Origin: Veillonella agrestimuris
GTDB taxonomy: Bacteria > Bacillota > Negativicutes > Veillonellales > Veillonellaceae
Assembly (NCBI RefSeq): GCF_943193065.1
Contig: NZ_CALPCS010000006.1
Coordinates: 1-64,000, forward strand
Reading direction: 5' to 3'
Length of the DNA stretch: 64,000 nt
The notes beneath the pieces were generated by a model. The model saw only the letters and a list, made by a program, of their open reading frames with translations, was not told where the DNA came from and searched no databases. Shown one piece after another: positions 55,714 through 64,000 of the stretch (within the stretch, counting starts at the first letter, position 1; the number at the start of each line of letters is the position of its first letter). Made by a program: the position numbers and the translations under genes.

Positions 55714-57252
55714 ATGGATAATCAACAACAATCAAATACAAGTAATCAATCACAAGGCAATCCTAGTGGACAAGAAAAACGAGATATATCCAGTGTAGAA
55801 TATACATCAAATACAGATAAACATCTAAAACGGTCTCTCAAAGCTCGTCATATGAATATGATTGCTTTAGGTGGCGCTATTGGTACTGGTCTTTTTGTAG
55901 CTGGCGGTGAAGTAGTGAGTACTGCCGGTCCTGGTGGTGCTTTAGTAGCCTATGGTCTCATTGGACTTATGGTATATTTCTTAATGACATCTCTCGGTGA
56001 GATGGCTACATATTTACCTATACCTGGTTCTTTTGGTACCTATGCGAAACGTTATGTAGATCCTGCTTTTGGTTTTGCCTTAGGTTGGAATTACTGGTTT
56101 AACTGGGCCATCACATTGGCTGCAGAGGTCCTTGCAGGGGCACTTATTATGAAATATTGGTTCCCTGACGTGCCTGCTATCGTCTGGTCCGCTCTATTTT
56201 TGCTCATCCTCTTTGGACTCAATTACATGTCCACCCGTTCCTTTGGTGAAAGCGAATATATTTTCTCATCCATCAAAGTTATTACGGTGTTCGTCTTCTT
56301 ATTCTGTGGCTCTATGCTCATTTTTGGTATTGGTGGAACGTCTCCAGGATTTGAAAACTGGACTGTTGGAGAAGCGCCATTTGTCGGTGGATGGGGTTCT
56401 ATTCTAGCTATTTTTATGGTAGCTGGTTTCTCCTTCCAAGGAACAGAGCTTATTGGTGTTGCTGCAGGTGAAGCAGAAGAGCCTGAGAAAAACGTGCCAA
56501 AAGCAATTAATTCTATTTTCTGGCGCATTTTGCTCTTCTATATTGGGGCTTTCACAGTGATTGGTTTCCTCATTCCTTACACGGATCCAAATCTATTAAA
56601 TTCGAGCATTGAAAATGTGTCCATCAGTCCATTTACGCTTGTTTTTGATCGCTTTGGATTTGCTTTTGCAGCGAGTTTTATTAATGCCATTATTTTGACG
56701 GCTGTATTGAGTGCAGGGAATTCTGGTCTTTATTCTTCGACGCGTATGCTCTATGCACTGGCGAAAGAAGGACAGGCGCCACAAATTTTTGGTAAGTTGA
56801 ACAAAAAAGGCGTGCCTGTGCCAGCCCTTATTATGACCACGGCTATTGGTTTATTTGCTTTCTTAACAAGCTTCATTGGTGAAGGTACGGCATATAGTTG
56901 GATTGTTAATATTTCTGGTATGTCTGGATTTATTGCATGGGTAGGTATTGCTATCTCGCATTACCGTTTCCGCCGTGCTTTTAAAGCACAAGGTAGAGAC
57001 CTTAGCGAATTGCCGTTTAAAGCTTCCTTGTTCCCATTTGGTCCAATTATGGCCTTAATTCTCTGTATCTTTATCATTGCTGGTCAAAACTACTCTGCCT
57101 TCATGGGTGAAACCATTGACTGGTACGGCGTATCTGTTGCGTATATTGGTTTACCAGTGTTCTTTGCAGTGTACTTAGGTTATAAATACACGAAGAAAAC
57201 AAAACTAGTGCCGCTGAAAGAAGTAAATTTGGATCGCGATTTTGATCGATAG
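55714..57252 (+). CDS. amino acid permease (APC superfamily)
   Basis: The 512-residue protein has about 12 membrane helices and the AAT-family opening: KARHMNMIALGGAIGTGLFVAGG, PGGALVAYGLIGLMVYFLMTSLGEMA, then FQGTELIGVAAGEAEEPEKNVPKAI. A polar N-terminus of about 45 residues precedes helix 1. It is a proton-coupled amino acid importer, probably for a basic or neutral amino acid; the substrate is not certain. The ATG at 55714 follows GAGGTGATT, 12 bases after gyrB. Confidence 0.92.
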   Translation: MDNQQQSNTSNQSQGNPSGQEKRDISSVEYTSNTDKHLKRSLKARHMNMIALGGAIGTGLFVAGGEVVSTAGPGGALVAYGLIGLMVYFLMTSLGEMATYLPIPGSFGTYAKRYVDPAFGFALGWNYWFNWAITLAAEVLAGALIMKYWFPDVPAIVWSALFLLILFGLNYMSTRSFGESEYIFSSIKVITVFVFLFCGSMLIFGIGGTSPGFENWTVGEAPFVGGWGSILAIFMVAGFSFQGTELIGVAAGEAEEPEKNVPKAINSIFWRILLFYIGAFTVIGFLIPYTDPNLLNSSIENVSISPFTLVFDRFGFAFAASFINAIILTAVLSAGNSGLYSSTRMLYALAKEGQAPQIFGKLNKKGVPVPALIMTTAIGLFAFLTSFIGEGTAYSWIVNISGMSGFIAWVGIAISHYRFRRAFKAQGRDLSELPFKASLFPFGPIMALILCIFIIAGQNYSAFMGETIDWYGVSVAYIGLPVFFAVYLGYKYTKKTKLVPLKEVNLDRDFDR

Positions 57253-57337
57253 ATATAGATCATCTAGTATAGATACTATATTATTTTTATAGATAGTAAG
57301 TGATACCTAGATATGTAAAATAATCAATTATATATGC

Positions 57338-57422
57338 AAAAAAGAGCCCTTTATGAACCGACCTCCTTAATGTTAGATTTTTGGTCTAACTTTTTGGGGT
57401 CACATCATTAGGGGCTCTTTTT
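57338..57422. mobile_element. MITE-like nested palindrome with IS3-like ends
   Basis: The outer arms AAAAAAGAGCCC... and ...GGGGCTCTTTTT pair over about 18 bases with two mismatches. Inside, TGAACCGACCTCC (57354-) faces GGGGTCACA (57396-57404), and a GTTAGA/TCTAAC stem lies at the centre. The inner ends resemble termini of IS3-family elements (TG followed by a C-run and GTTAGA) put back to back. It could also be only a terminator of the permease gene. Confidence 0.4.
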
Positions 57423-57491
57423 ATGTTATACTTTAACTAGGTAGTTAAGCATGCTTGGCTCGTCAATCTGTAACAGATTGGCGGTGATGTA

Positions 57492-57575
57492 ATGAATATA
57501 TACAAAGTTTTAACCTTAATGATTAGCTTTGGTATACTCGTTGCCACGATAATCATGGCTGCTAAATGTTATTAG
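57492..57575 (+). CDS. putative type I toxin, small hydrophobic peptide
   Basis: A 27-codon frame encodes MNIYKVLTLMISFGILVA then a short hydrophobic end AAKCY, one membrane helix with a polar tip, like the holin-like TxpA/BsrG toxins of Firmicutes. GGCGGTGATGT gives a ribosome site. An extended -10 (TGTTATACT) lies near 57424. The 3' flank is overlapped by a divergent RNA with its own promoter and terminator (57581-57677). Such peptides depolarise the membrane when not held back by the antisense RNA. The peptide is too short for routine gene callers. Confidence 0.75.
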   Translation: MNIYKVLTLMISFGILVATIIMAAKCY

Positions 57576-57580
57576 TAGCA

Positions 57581-57677
57581 TGAAAAAAAGCTAAGTGAAA
57601 TGAATCACTCAGCCGTTTCTCAAATCTTATTTGTATTACGAGACGAGCTGAGCGGTCCAATGCTTAACTATCTCTTT
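57581..57677 (-). ncRNA. candidate antisense RNA antitoxin
   Basis: On the minus strand an extended -10, TGCTATAAT (57692-57684), should start a transcript near 57677. It runs to a Rho-independent terminator at about 57581-57609, where GCTGAGTGA pairs with TCACTTAGC and TTTTTTT follows. This RNA, about 97 bases, is complementary to the 3' part of the toxin mRNA. The order and sizes match type I antitoxins. The plus-strand toxin RNA can itself form a long CTCAG...CTGAG stem at about 57607-57652. Confidence 0.7.
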
Positions 57678-57770
57678 GTAATTATTATAGCACATATCGT
57701 CAAGGTATCCTATAGGGATGCCTTCGTTCAGATATCGTTTAGATATTTTTATTTATATAAGGAGATAAAC

Positions 57771-58088
57771 ATGATTATTACAACAACTATGCATATTGAA
57801 GGCCAACCAGTTAAAGAGTATAAAGGCATTGTATTTGGTGAAGTCGTGGAAGGCCGTAATTTTGTTAAAGATTTTATGTCTGGTATCCGTGATGTTGTAG
57901 GTGGCCGCAGTGGCAGTTATGAAAATTCGCTTATGAAATCTCGTGAAGCTGCATTAGAAGAAATGGCACAACGAGCAAAGGAAAAAGGTGCCAATGCTGT
58001 TATTGGTGTATCTATTCAATATGATACAGTAGGACCAGAAGGAGGCATGTTAATGGTGACTTGCAGTGGAACAGCTGTGGTCATTTAG
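57771..58088 (+). CDS. YbjQ family (DUF74) protein
   Basis: The 105-residue protein matches UPF0145/YbjQ: EYKGIVFGEVVEGRNFVKDF, GIRDVVGGRSGSYENSL and AKEKGANAVIGVSIQYD, forming a pentamer-like small fold with a proposed heavy-metal-binding role. The function is unproven. TAAGGAGATAAAC precedes the ATG at 57771; a longer in-frame start at 57600 would overlap the antitoxin region. Confidence 0.93.
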   Translation: MIITTTMHIEGQPVKEYKGIVFGEVVEGRNFVKDFMSGIRDVVGGRSGSYENSLMKSREAALEEMAQRAKEKGANAVIGVSIQYDTVGPEGGMLMVTCSGTAVVI

Positions 58089-58138
58089 ATAGTAATTTGT
58101 TTTAGATAGATGTAACTCTTTGATAAAAATTTAAGCAT

Positions 58139-58216
58139 AAAATAAACCCCTAGGAAAGTGATTTTGACCTTGCCAAAGGCAGAATAGGTCTTGGAACTTT
58201 CCTAGGGGTTTATTTT
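58139..58216. terminator. large bidirectional terminator with conserved inner motif (copy 2)
   Basis: AAAATAAACCCC... (58139-58159) pairs perfectly with ...GGGGTTTATTTT (58196-58216), a 21-bp stem. The inner GACC/GGTC and TGCC/GGCA stems match copy 1 at 24008-24092, while the outer stem differs. It lies between convergent ybjQ and the RND permease gene. Confidence 0.88.
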
Positions 58217-58245
58217 TTTATATGATTTTATAAGTCTATTTATAT

Positions 58246-61200
58246 TTATTTAATTCTATAGTAACTAGCGTACATCACGGGCAACACAATAAGTGTTAAT
58301 ACTGTAGCCACCAGTAATCCACCGCTAAAAGCGATAGCTAGTGGACTCCAAAATACGGATCCCATAAGCGGTATCATACCCATAATGGCTGCTGCAGCTG
58401 TTAACATAATCGGTCTAAAGCGCAATGTAGCAGAGTTAATAATGGCTTCTCGTGGTTCTTGTCCTTCGGCGCGATGAATTTCGATTTGATCCAATAAGAT
58501 AATGGAATTTCGAATAATCATGCCCGATAAGGCGATAATACCGAGAATAGCCATGAAGCCGAGAGGTGTTCTCGTAATATTAAGAGCTAGAACGACTCCA
58601 ATGAGGCCTAACGGAGCTGTGAAGAGAGCCATCAACATGAGCGGAATTTTCTTTAGTTGGAACATGAGGATGGTCATGATCACGAAGAGCATAATCGGCA
58701 TAGGAACAAGCAATTTTTGTAACGCTACAGTACTACGTTCGGCAGAACCGTCTAGCTCAATAGTATAGCCTGTAGGTAATTGGCTTCGCATAGTTGATAA
58801 TTTATTATAAATCTCTTTCGTTTTCGCATTGCCTAGTACGTTAGGCCCAACATTAGCACGAATACCGATAGTTGGCATCATATTGCGGTGCCAAATAATA
58901 CCTTCTTCTTGCGTCATAGAAATGTTGGCAATTTGGCTTAAAGGCACGTACGAACCATTACCCGTTTGGATTGGTAATGACGAAAGGGCCGATAAATTAT
59001 GTCGTTCATTGTTCCCCAATCTGAAAGTGATAGGTATGGTTTGATTACCTTCATAATATTCCCCTGATTTAGTGCCCGATAACAGGCTTTGTAACTGAAG
59101 GGACGCAGTGTAACTATCGATGCCTAGCAAGCGTGCTTTATCAGGATCGATATGTACATTGGCGACTGGTTCTGTGTCAGGCCAGTCGAAAGCGATATTA
59201 CTTAGCTCTGGATCTTGTTGCATCACTGCTTTTACATCATTAGCAATAGCTTTTACTTGGGATGCATCTGGTCCAGATACGCGGAGCATAACTGGGTATT
59301 TAGATGGTGGACCTAGTTGGAGAAATTGTACGTTAATGAGAGCCGATGGGAAAGTATCGTTCAAGTAAGCTTGCAATTGGTTATATAAGGCTGTGCGGTC
59401 TTCTAAGGATTTGGTTACAATCACATATTGCAAGAAATTGGCCCGTTCTAATTCTGGTTCCAGATTTAGAATAAACCGTGGCGAGCCTTGTCCTACATAG
59501 GAAGTGAAGGTCTCGATAGATTTGTTCCCTTGTAAATAGTCATTCAATATTTTCCCTTGTGCCGCCGTATAGTCGATGGACGAGCTTTGTGGGAATTGCA
59601 TAGATACAATAATTTCATTCCTTGTGGAGGATGGGAAGAATTCTTGTTTGATTAGTGGAAATGATAATAGGGAGAGTATGAAAGCTCCTATAGTGATGAT
59701 TAGTACCGATTTATGGTGACTGAGAGACCAATGAAGGATGCTTTCAAAACGGTTATAAAAAGTGGCGGTTACATTGTGAATAAAACGATCTTTCTTAGTC
59801 CATTCTGATTCTGGTTTAGGTTCTTTCGTTTCAATGATTTGATAGCCTAGAACAGGGCTGACGAGGACTGAAGCGAACCAAGAAAGAATGAGGGCCATAA
59901 ATACGACGATGGACAGGGATTTTGTAAATTCTGCTACCATGCCGTCCGCCAAGGCAAGAGGTAAGAAACCAGCGCATGTAATGAGTGTACCAGACAACAT
60001 TGGAAAGGCTGTTGATTGATAAGCAAAGGTAGCTGCACGCCAGTGATTATAGCCTTCTTCTAACTTTAAACTCATCATTTCTACGACGATAATGGCATCG
60101 TCTACGAGAAGGCCTAGGGAAATGATAAGGGCCCCGAGGCTCACCTTATGGAGGTATATGCCATTTTCGTACATTAATACAAACGTTGTGGCCACCACTA
60201 CAGGAATGGTTAAAGCTACAACGATGCCAGAGCGGATGCCAAGGGATGCAAAACTTACGATGAGAACGATGGCAATAGCTTCAAATAAGGATTGAGAGAA
60301 ATCACCGATGGATTCATCTACGATTTTCGGTTGATTTGATACTTGATCTAAGGATAAACCAGCCGGAATCATAGGACGAATGGTATTCAATTTCGCTTCG
60401 ATAGCTTTGCCAAATTCGATATTGTTAGCTCCTGCATCCATGGAAATGGCAATGCCAATAGCAGGGGTGCCTTCGTAGTAAAATTGAGGACTCGATGGAT
60501 CTACATAGGTTAAGGTTACATCGGCAATATCGCCAAGTCGTATAGTTTGATTATTGATGCGCAATGGCATTTGTTTTACTGCATCTACACTGTCAAAGAT
60601 ACCGTTTACCCGAATATACACATTATTTGTGTCCGTATTAATCATACCAGCCGGTACCATAGCACTTTGTTGACGCAGCGCTGTCAATATATCTTGGGAA
60701 CTTACTTGATAAGATGCTAATTTATCTTTATTAATCGTTACATCTAGGGATTTTTGTTGTACCCCAATGAGGCTGATTTTCTTAACATTTGGCACAGATA
60801 ACAGCTGACGCTTTACGTCTTCTGCGTATTGTCGTTTCTCTTCGTAACTAAATTCATCGCCTGAAATAGCGTAAATAATGCCATATACGTCGTCGAAGCG
60901 ATCATTAATAATCGGTCCTTGTACGCCAGATGGCAAATGTCGCCATTCGTCGTTGATCATGTTGCGCGCTTCTTCCCAAGAAGGACGAATGCGTTCCGAT
61001 GGAATGTCTTCTTTCAAATTGATATAAATGACAGTTTTATTACCGTCTGTAAAGGATTTTGTATAATCTAATCCAGGCAAATCGCGCAGTTTTTCTTCTA
61101 ATTTGTCTGTCACTTGTTCAGACATTTCTTCTGGTGAAGCACCAGGCCAAGAGACGCCTACCACCATAGTACGCATGGTGAAATCAGGATCTTCCATACG

Positions 61201-61308
61201 GCCTATATTCGCATACGAAAAAATACCGAATGTCATCAACACAGCGATGAAATAGTAAATAATAGATTTATGACGAAGTGCCCAATCGGCTAAGTTGAAA
61301 TTCTTCAT
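58246..61308 (-). CDS. RND efflux pump permease
   Basis: The 1020-residue inner-membrane transporter has 12 helices in two repeats with large periplasmic loops, typical of the AcrB/HAE1 and related RND families. It opens FNLADWALRHKSIIYYFIAVLM and has SLGLLVDDAIIVVEMM (the Asp pair of the proton relay) in helix 4. Substrates are not readable from sequence. Its ATG overlaps the adaptor stop (ATGA), so the two are coupled. No TolC-type outer-membrane gene is present in the window; it must be elsewhere. Confidence 0.95.
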   Translation of the reverse strand: MKNFNLADWALRHKSIIYYFIAVLMTFGIFSYANIGRMEDPDFTMRTMVVGVSWPGASPEEMSEQVTDKLEEKLRDLPGLDYTKSFTDGNKTVIYINLKEDIPSERIRPSWEEARNMINDEWRHLPSGVQGPIINDRFDDVYGIIYAISGDEFSYEEKRQYAEDVKRQLLSVPNVKKISLIGVQQKSLDVTINKDKLASYQVSSQDILTALRQQSAMVPAGMINTDTNNVYIRVNGIFDSVDAVKQMPLRINNQTIRLGDIADVTLTYVDPSSPQFYYEGTPAIGIAISMDAGANNIEFGKAIEAKLNTIRPMIPAGLSLDQVSNQPKIVDESIGDFSQSLFEAIAIVLIVSFASLGIRSGIVVALTIPVVVATTFVLMYENGIYLHKVSLGALIISLGLLVDDAIIVVEMMSLKLEEGYNHWRAATFAYQSTAFPMLSGTLITCAGFLPLALADGMVAEFTKSLSIVVFMALILSWFASVLVSPVLGYQIIETKEPKPESEWTKKDRFIHNVTATFYNRFESILHWSLSHHKSVLIITIGAFILSLLSFPLIKQEFFPSSTRNEIIVSMQFPQSSSIDYTAAQGKILNDYLQGNKSIETFTSYVGQGSPRFILNLEPELERANFLQYVIVTKSLEDRTALYNQLQAYLNDTFPSALINVQFLQLGPPSKYPVMLRVSGPDASQVKAIANDVKAVMQQDPELSNIAFDWPDTEPVANVHIDPDKARLLGIDSYTASLQLQSLLSGTKSGEYYEGNQTIPITFRLGNNERHNLSALSSLPIQTGNGSYVPLSQIANISMTQEEGIIWHRNMMPTIGIRANVGPNVLGNAKTKEIYNKLSTMRSQLPTGYTIELDGSAERSTVALQKLLVPMPIMLFVIMTILMFQLKKIPLMLMALFTAPLGLIGVVLALNITRTPLGFMAILGIIALSGMIIRNSIILLDQIEIHRAEGQEPREAIINSATLRFRPIMLTAAAAIMGMIPLMGSVFWSPLAIAFSGGLLVATVLTLIVLPVMYASYYRIK

Positions 61309-62399
61309 TGTTTAACCGCCGTCCCTTCTTGTAATTGCTGCGTTCCCGCTGTAATGACAATGTCTCCTTGTGAAAGTCCACTAGTAACGACAATAGAATT
61401 ATCTCCAAAATCGCCAGTTTGAATAGGTGTTACATGAGCTTTACCATCTTTGATGATATACACAGCAGGATTACCAGTGTTGTCTTTGATAAGCGCTGTG
61501 AGTGGTATGGATATGGTTTGTGATGATGGGTGTTTAAGAATGACATTCGTAGTCATACCTAATTGCACCGATGGCGGTGGATTGAGCAAAGAAATTTTTA
61601 CCGTATAGGTACGGGCTACAGGATCTGGAACAGGTGAGATTTCTCGTACCACACCTTGTACACTCACATCGGGAAGTGCCCAAAATGTTACGGTTGCATC
61701 GGTACCAACTTGTACAGACGATAATTCTTGTTCTGGTAAGGCGATAACTGCTTCTGGTTCATTCCCAGCTGCTAAGGTACCTATGTTTTGGCCAGCTGCT
61801 ACAACTTGGCCTACCTCTATATTGAAAGCTGTCATAATGCCGCTTTCAGGAGCTACAAGGGTAGTATAGTTATTTTGATTGCTACTCAAATTCAGGCTCG
61901 CCTGTGCTTGTTGTAATTGAGCTTCAGCGGCACGCAATTGGTTTTCCATTTGATCTAATTGTAGTTTACTTATGGCTTGTTCTGCGTACAATTGTCGATA
62001 TCTATTGGCATTGACTAAAGCTAATTCATACGCCGATTGTGCTGCTGATACAGCACCCTCTGCATTAACCACTTGATTGATGGTATCTATATTGTTAATT
62101 TGAGCCAGTACTTGACCGGCTTCTACAGTGTCTCCCACAGTAACATATTTGTTGATAATGCGGCCTCCCACTTGAAAGGCTAAATTCGTTTCTGTTCGAT
62201 TGTGAACGGTGCCAGCATAATTAGCATTTGCTGTCGATGCTACATCGCCTACTGTTATGGTACGAACCTTAATAGATATATCTTTGGTAGGCTCTTCTGA
62301 ACCACAACCAGCTAATAGAGTAGTACTGAGGAATAGTAGAGGTAATAATAGGGCGTATCCATACGATTTGTAACGACGGAATGTACAGGTAGTCAGCAT
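61305..62399 (-). CDS. RND periplasmic adaptor lipoprotein
   Basis: The 364-residue membrane-fusion protein has a lipoprotein signal with the lipobox LLAGCGSEE (Cys32), then the split lipoyl and coiled-coil hairpin (AEQAISKLQLDQMENQLRAAEA...) and beta-barrel domains. It joins the RND permease to an outer-membrane channel. AAAGGAGAGAATACCCT lies before the ATG. It is the first gene of the operon. Confidence 0.94.
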   Translation of the reverse strand: MLTTCTFRRYKSYGYALLLPLLFLSTTLLAGCGSEEPTKDISIKVRTITVGDVASTANANYAGTVHNRTETNLAFQVGGRIINKYVTVGDTVEAGQVLAQINNIDTINQVVNAEGAVSAAQSAYELALVNANRYRQLYAEQAISKLQLDQMENQLRAAEAQLQQAQASLNLSSNQNNYTTLVAPESGIMTAFNIEVGQVVAAGQNIGTLAAGNEPEAVIALPEQELSSVQVGTDATVTFWALPDVSVQGVVREISPVPDPVARTYTVKISLLNPPPSVQLGMTTNVILKHPSSQTISIPLTALIKDNTGNPAVYIIKDGKAHVTPIQTGDFGDNSIVVTSGLSQGDIVITAGTQQLQEGTAVKQ

Positions 62400-62847
62400 A
62401 GGGTATTCTCTCCTTTAAATATGTATTTTTATATATGATATATAGGTAGTAGTTACATGCAGTTAATTATTGAGATAGACCTGCATAGCAGTACATATCT
62501 TTTATACAATTAAATATACTACAGTAGATTTAAAATAGCTACTCATAAATGATTGAATGTATAGAATACATTACTGAAATAGTAAATTAAATACATATAT
62601 TACATATGTATATAAGTAAGTGTTATTTTAAATGCATTTAAATGTAAATTAAATATTATAAAAAAAAAAAGAAAATAATATGAGTTTTTTAAAAAGTATG
62701 GTACAATAATACACATATGAAAAGTATACATTTCAAGTGCACTTAAATCATATGTTAATAGCATATAAAAGGATATATAGCATATATAAAATGTATATAA
62801 TTATTTTAGAATGTAGTGTGTTAAAAAGGTTAGGAAGGAACTGAATA
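62400..62847. promoter_or_regulatory. AT-rich divergent control region with A11 tract and palindromes
   Basis: These 448 bases separate the RND adaptor and the adhesin and hold no gene. Notable are a run of 11 A (62660-62670), the palindrome AAGTGCACTT near 62735, overlapping TTTAAATG/CATTTAAA repeats near 62631-62645, and possible -10 boxes (TACAAT near 62703). AAGGAAGG lies about ten bases before the adhesin ATG. Confidence 0.4.
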
Positions 62848-64000
62848 ATGAGAAAAACATTATTAATGGCTGCTGTACTTGGTACACTTAGTGCACCAGT
62901 ATGGGCTGCTACGGAAACATTTATTGGTGGTGCAGATAATAGTACTAATATTAGTAATCTATCAACTATTCAAACAGTAGGATATCAATTAAATGGTGCT
63001 CGTACCACAACATCTATTACAGAAGGTAGTGGCTCTGGTGTAGTTGGTACATCTACATCAGGTAGTGGTGCAAAAACATTTGCTGCTGTATTAACGGATC
63101 GTCGACTTGCTGGTGGTACTGGTGATGGATTATATAATACAGCACTTACTTATACTGATGCTGATGGTAATACTCAAAATGCCTATATTTCTCCTGTATT
63201 AACAAAAGTAACATATGATACAGATACAAGAAATGGTATAATTAATGTCCTTGGCCAAAATATTTCTGGTGTCGGCGTAGCTAAAATGAATGATAAATTA
63301 ACTTTAGCAAATATGAATAACTATTCTCAACCAGGTCTTTCTGATGGGATTACATACAATATGTTAAATGATGATATTGTTCAAACTGCATTAAATGCCC
63401 ATGCTACAGGAATTAATGCATTGGCTGATGCTGCTGCAAATCTTGACACACGTATTACTAATTTGACAATTAATAGTGGCAGTGGAAACTGGTCATATAC
63501 AGATCGAGAAGGTAATAAAGTTGTAAAAGGAACAGACGGTAATTATTACAAAGAATCTGATTTAGATGCATCTGGTGCTCCTAATACAGGTGCTACTGCA
63601 GTTGATACTAGTAATATCGTAAATAGTGCTGTTAATGTAGATGGTACAACTACAAACCCTACAGTAATTAGCAATGTAGCTGATGCAGTAAAAGCTAATG
63701 ATGCTGTCAATAAAGGCCAATTAGATAAAGCTGTAGCAGCAGCTAAAACAACAGTTTCTGCTGGTAATAATGTAACAGTAACATCAGAAGTTAATAAAGA
63801 AAATGGTAGCACTGATTATAAAGTAGCTGTTAATAAAAACTTAACTGGTTTAGAAACAGTAGAAGTAGTAAAAGATGGTATTACTACTACAATTGATGAA
63901 AAAGGTGTAGGTGTTACTGATGGTACTAAAGCTGCTATTTACAACCAAGATGGCATGAGTGTAACTGACGGTACTAATACTACTATTGTTGCACCTGGTG
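62848..64000 (+). CDS. trimeric autotransporter adhesin, 5' part
   Basis: An open frame of 384 codons runs off the right edge with no stop. It starts with a signal peptide (MRKTLLMAAVLGTLSAPVWA). A Thr/Asn/Gly/Ser-rich passenger follows. It includes the YadA-like neck/head linker segment VADAVKANDAVNKGQLDK and repeats containing GVTDGT and SVTDGTNTT, typical of Hsf/Hia-like trimeric adhesins. Such proteins anchor to the outer membrane by a C-terminal beta-barrel not seen here. It is probably a surface adhesin used in coaggregation or biofilm. Confidence 0.9.
   Translation, partial: MRKTLLMAAVLGTLSAPVWAATETFIGGADNSTNISNLSTIQTVGYQLNGARTTTSITEGSGSGVVGTSTSGSGAKTFAAVLTDRRLAGGTGDGLYNTALTYTDADGNTQNAYISPVLTKVTYDTDTRNGIINVLGQNISGVGVAKMNDKLTLANMNNYSQPGLSDGITYNMLNDDIVQTALNAHATGINALADAAANLDTRITNLTINSGSGNWSYTDREGNKVVKGTDGNYYKESDLDASGAPNTGATAVDTSNIVNSAVNVDGTTTNPTVISNVADAVKANDAVNKGQLDKAVAAAKTTVSAGNNVTVTSEVNKENGSTDYKVAVNKNLTGLETVEVVKDGITTTIDEKGVGVTDGTKAAIYNQDGMSVTDGTNTTIVAPG

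Noticed and set aside
57600..57770. Longer start for ybjQ
   Set aside because: The extra residues are not in the family, and TAAGGAGATAAAC stands directly before the ATG at 57771. The stretch is explained by the antitoxin RNA.

Overview
The window is chromosomal DNA from a low-GC, diderm member of the Firmicutes, most likely Veillonella or a close relative in the Negativicutes. The basis is an origin region with Firmicute gene order (rpmH, rnpA, yidD, yidC, jag, mnmE, mnmG, rsmG, parA, parB on one side; dnaA, dnaN, yaaA, recF, dciA, remB, gyrB on the other). This sits beside outer-membrane features (a Skp-type chaperone, an RND efflux pair, a trimeric autotransporter adhesin), sporulation-family genes in an otherwise non-sporulating setting, and [FeFe]-hydrogenase maturation (hydF). 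The species assignment is inference.

Layout. (1) 1-5.2 kb: small housekeeping and stress genes (BFD-like ferredoxin, a site-2-protease homologue without its catalytic residues, a cysteine-free OhrR-like MarR regulator, an ArsC/Spx-family protein, DUF554, tag). (2) 5.4-15.2 kb: a defence region with a DpnII-type restriction-modification operon (HTH-Dam fusion, DpnII endonuclease, second amino-methyltransferase), an OLD-type ATPase-TOPRIM nuclease, a PD-(D/E)XK protein and a 1424-residue DUF4011-type helicase. (3) 15.4-24.1 kb: a zinc-ribbon DUF805 protein, an HpcH/HpaI aldolase, glutathione peroxidase with a bacterioferritin-like protein, a TetR regulator, an SfsA-DUF123 fusion, DUF2922/DUF1659, and a sulfite-reductase-like redox cluster. 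(4) 24.1-32.0 kb: skp, the ytfI-gerW pair, cobalamin adenosyltransferase, M23 peptidase, DUF4446, hydF, parB, parA. (5) 32.3-36.4 kb: a plus-strand methionine module (separate MetH activation protein, MetH, MetF). (6) 36.7-47.3 kb: rsmG, mnmG, mnmE, five tandem DUF805 paralogues, jag, yidC, yidD, rnpA, rpmH. (7) 47.4-49.8 kb: a bipartite oriC with DnaA boxes on both sides of dnaA. (8) 49.8-64.0 kb: dnaN to gyrB, an amino acid permease, a type I toxin-antitoxin locus, ybjQ, an RND pump operon and the 5' part of a trimeric autotransporter that runs off the edge.

Genes mostly point away from oriC, as expected for co-orientation with replication. Two perfect parS sites lie in and near parA, and a one-mismatch site lies near 21.5 kb. 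The strongest unexplained signals are: (a) a strand-balanced excess of GTGAAAG[C/T], partly in inverted pairs, resembling DNA-uptake signal sequences; (b) two bidirectional terminators whose outer stems differ while an inner nested-stem motif is conserved; (c) an unannotated type I toxin-antitoxin locus at 57.5 kb; (d) several proteins with degenerate catalytic or sensing residues. All counts and alignments were made by eye or from memory of the families.
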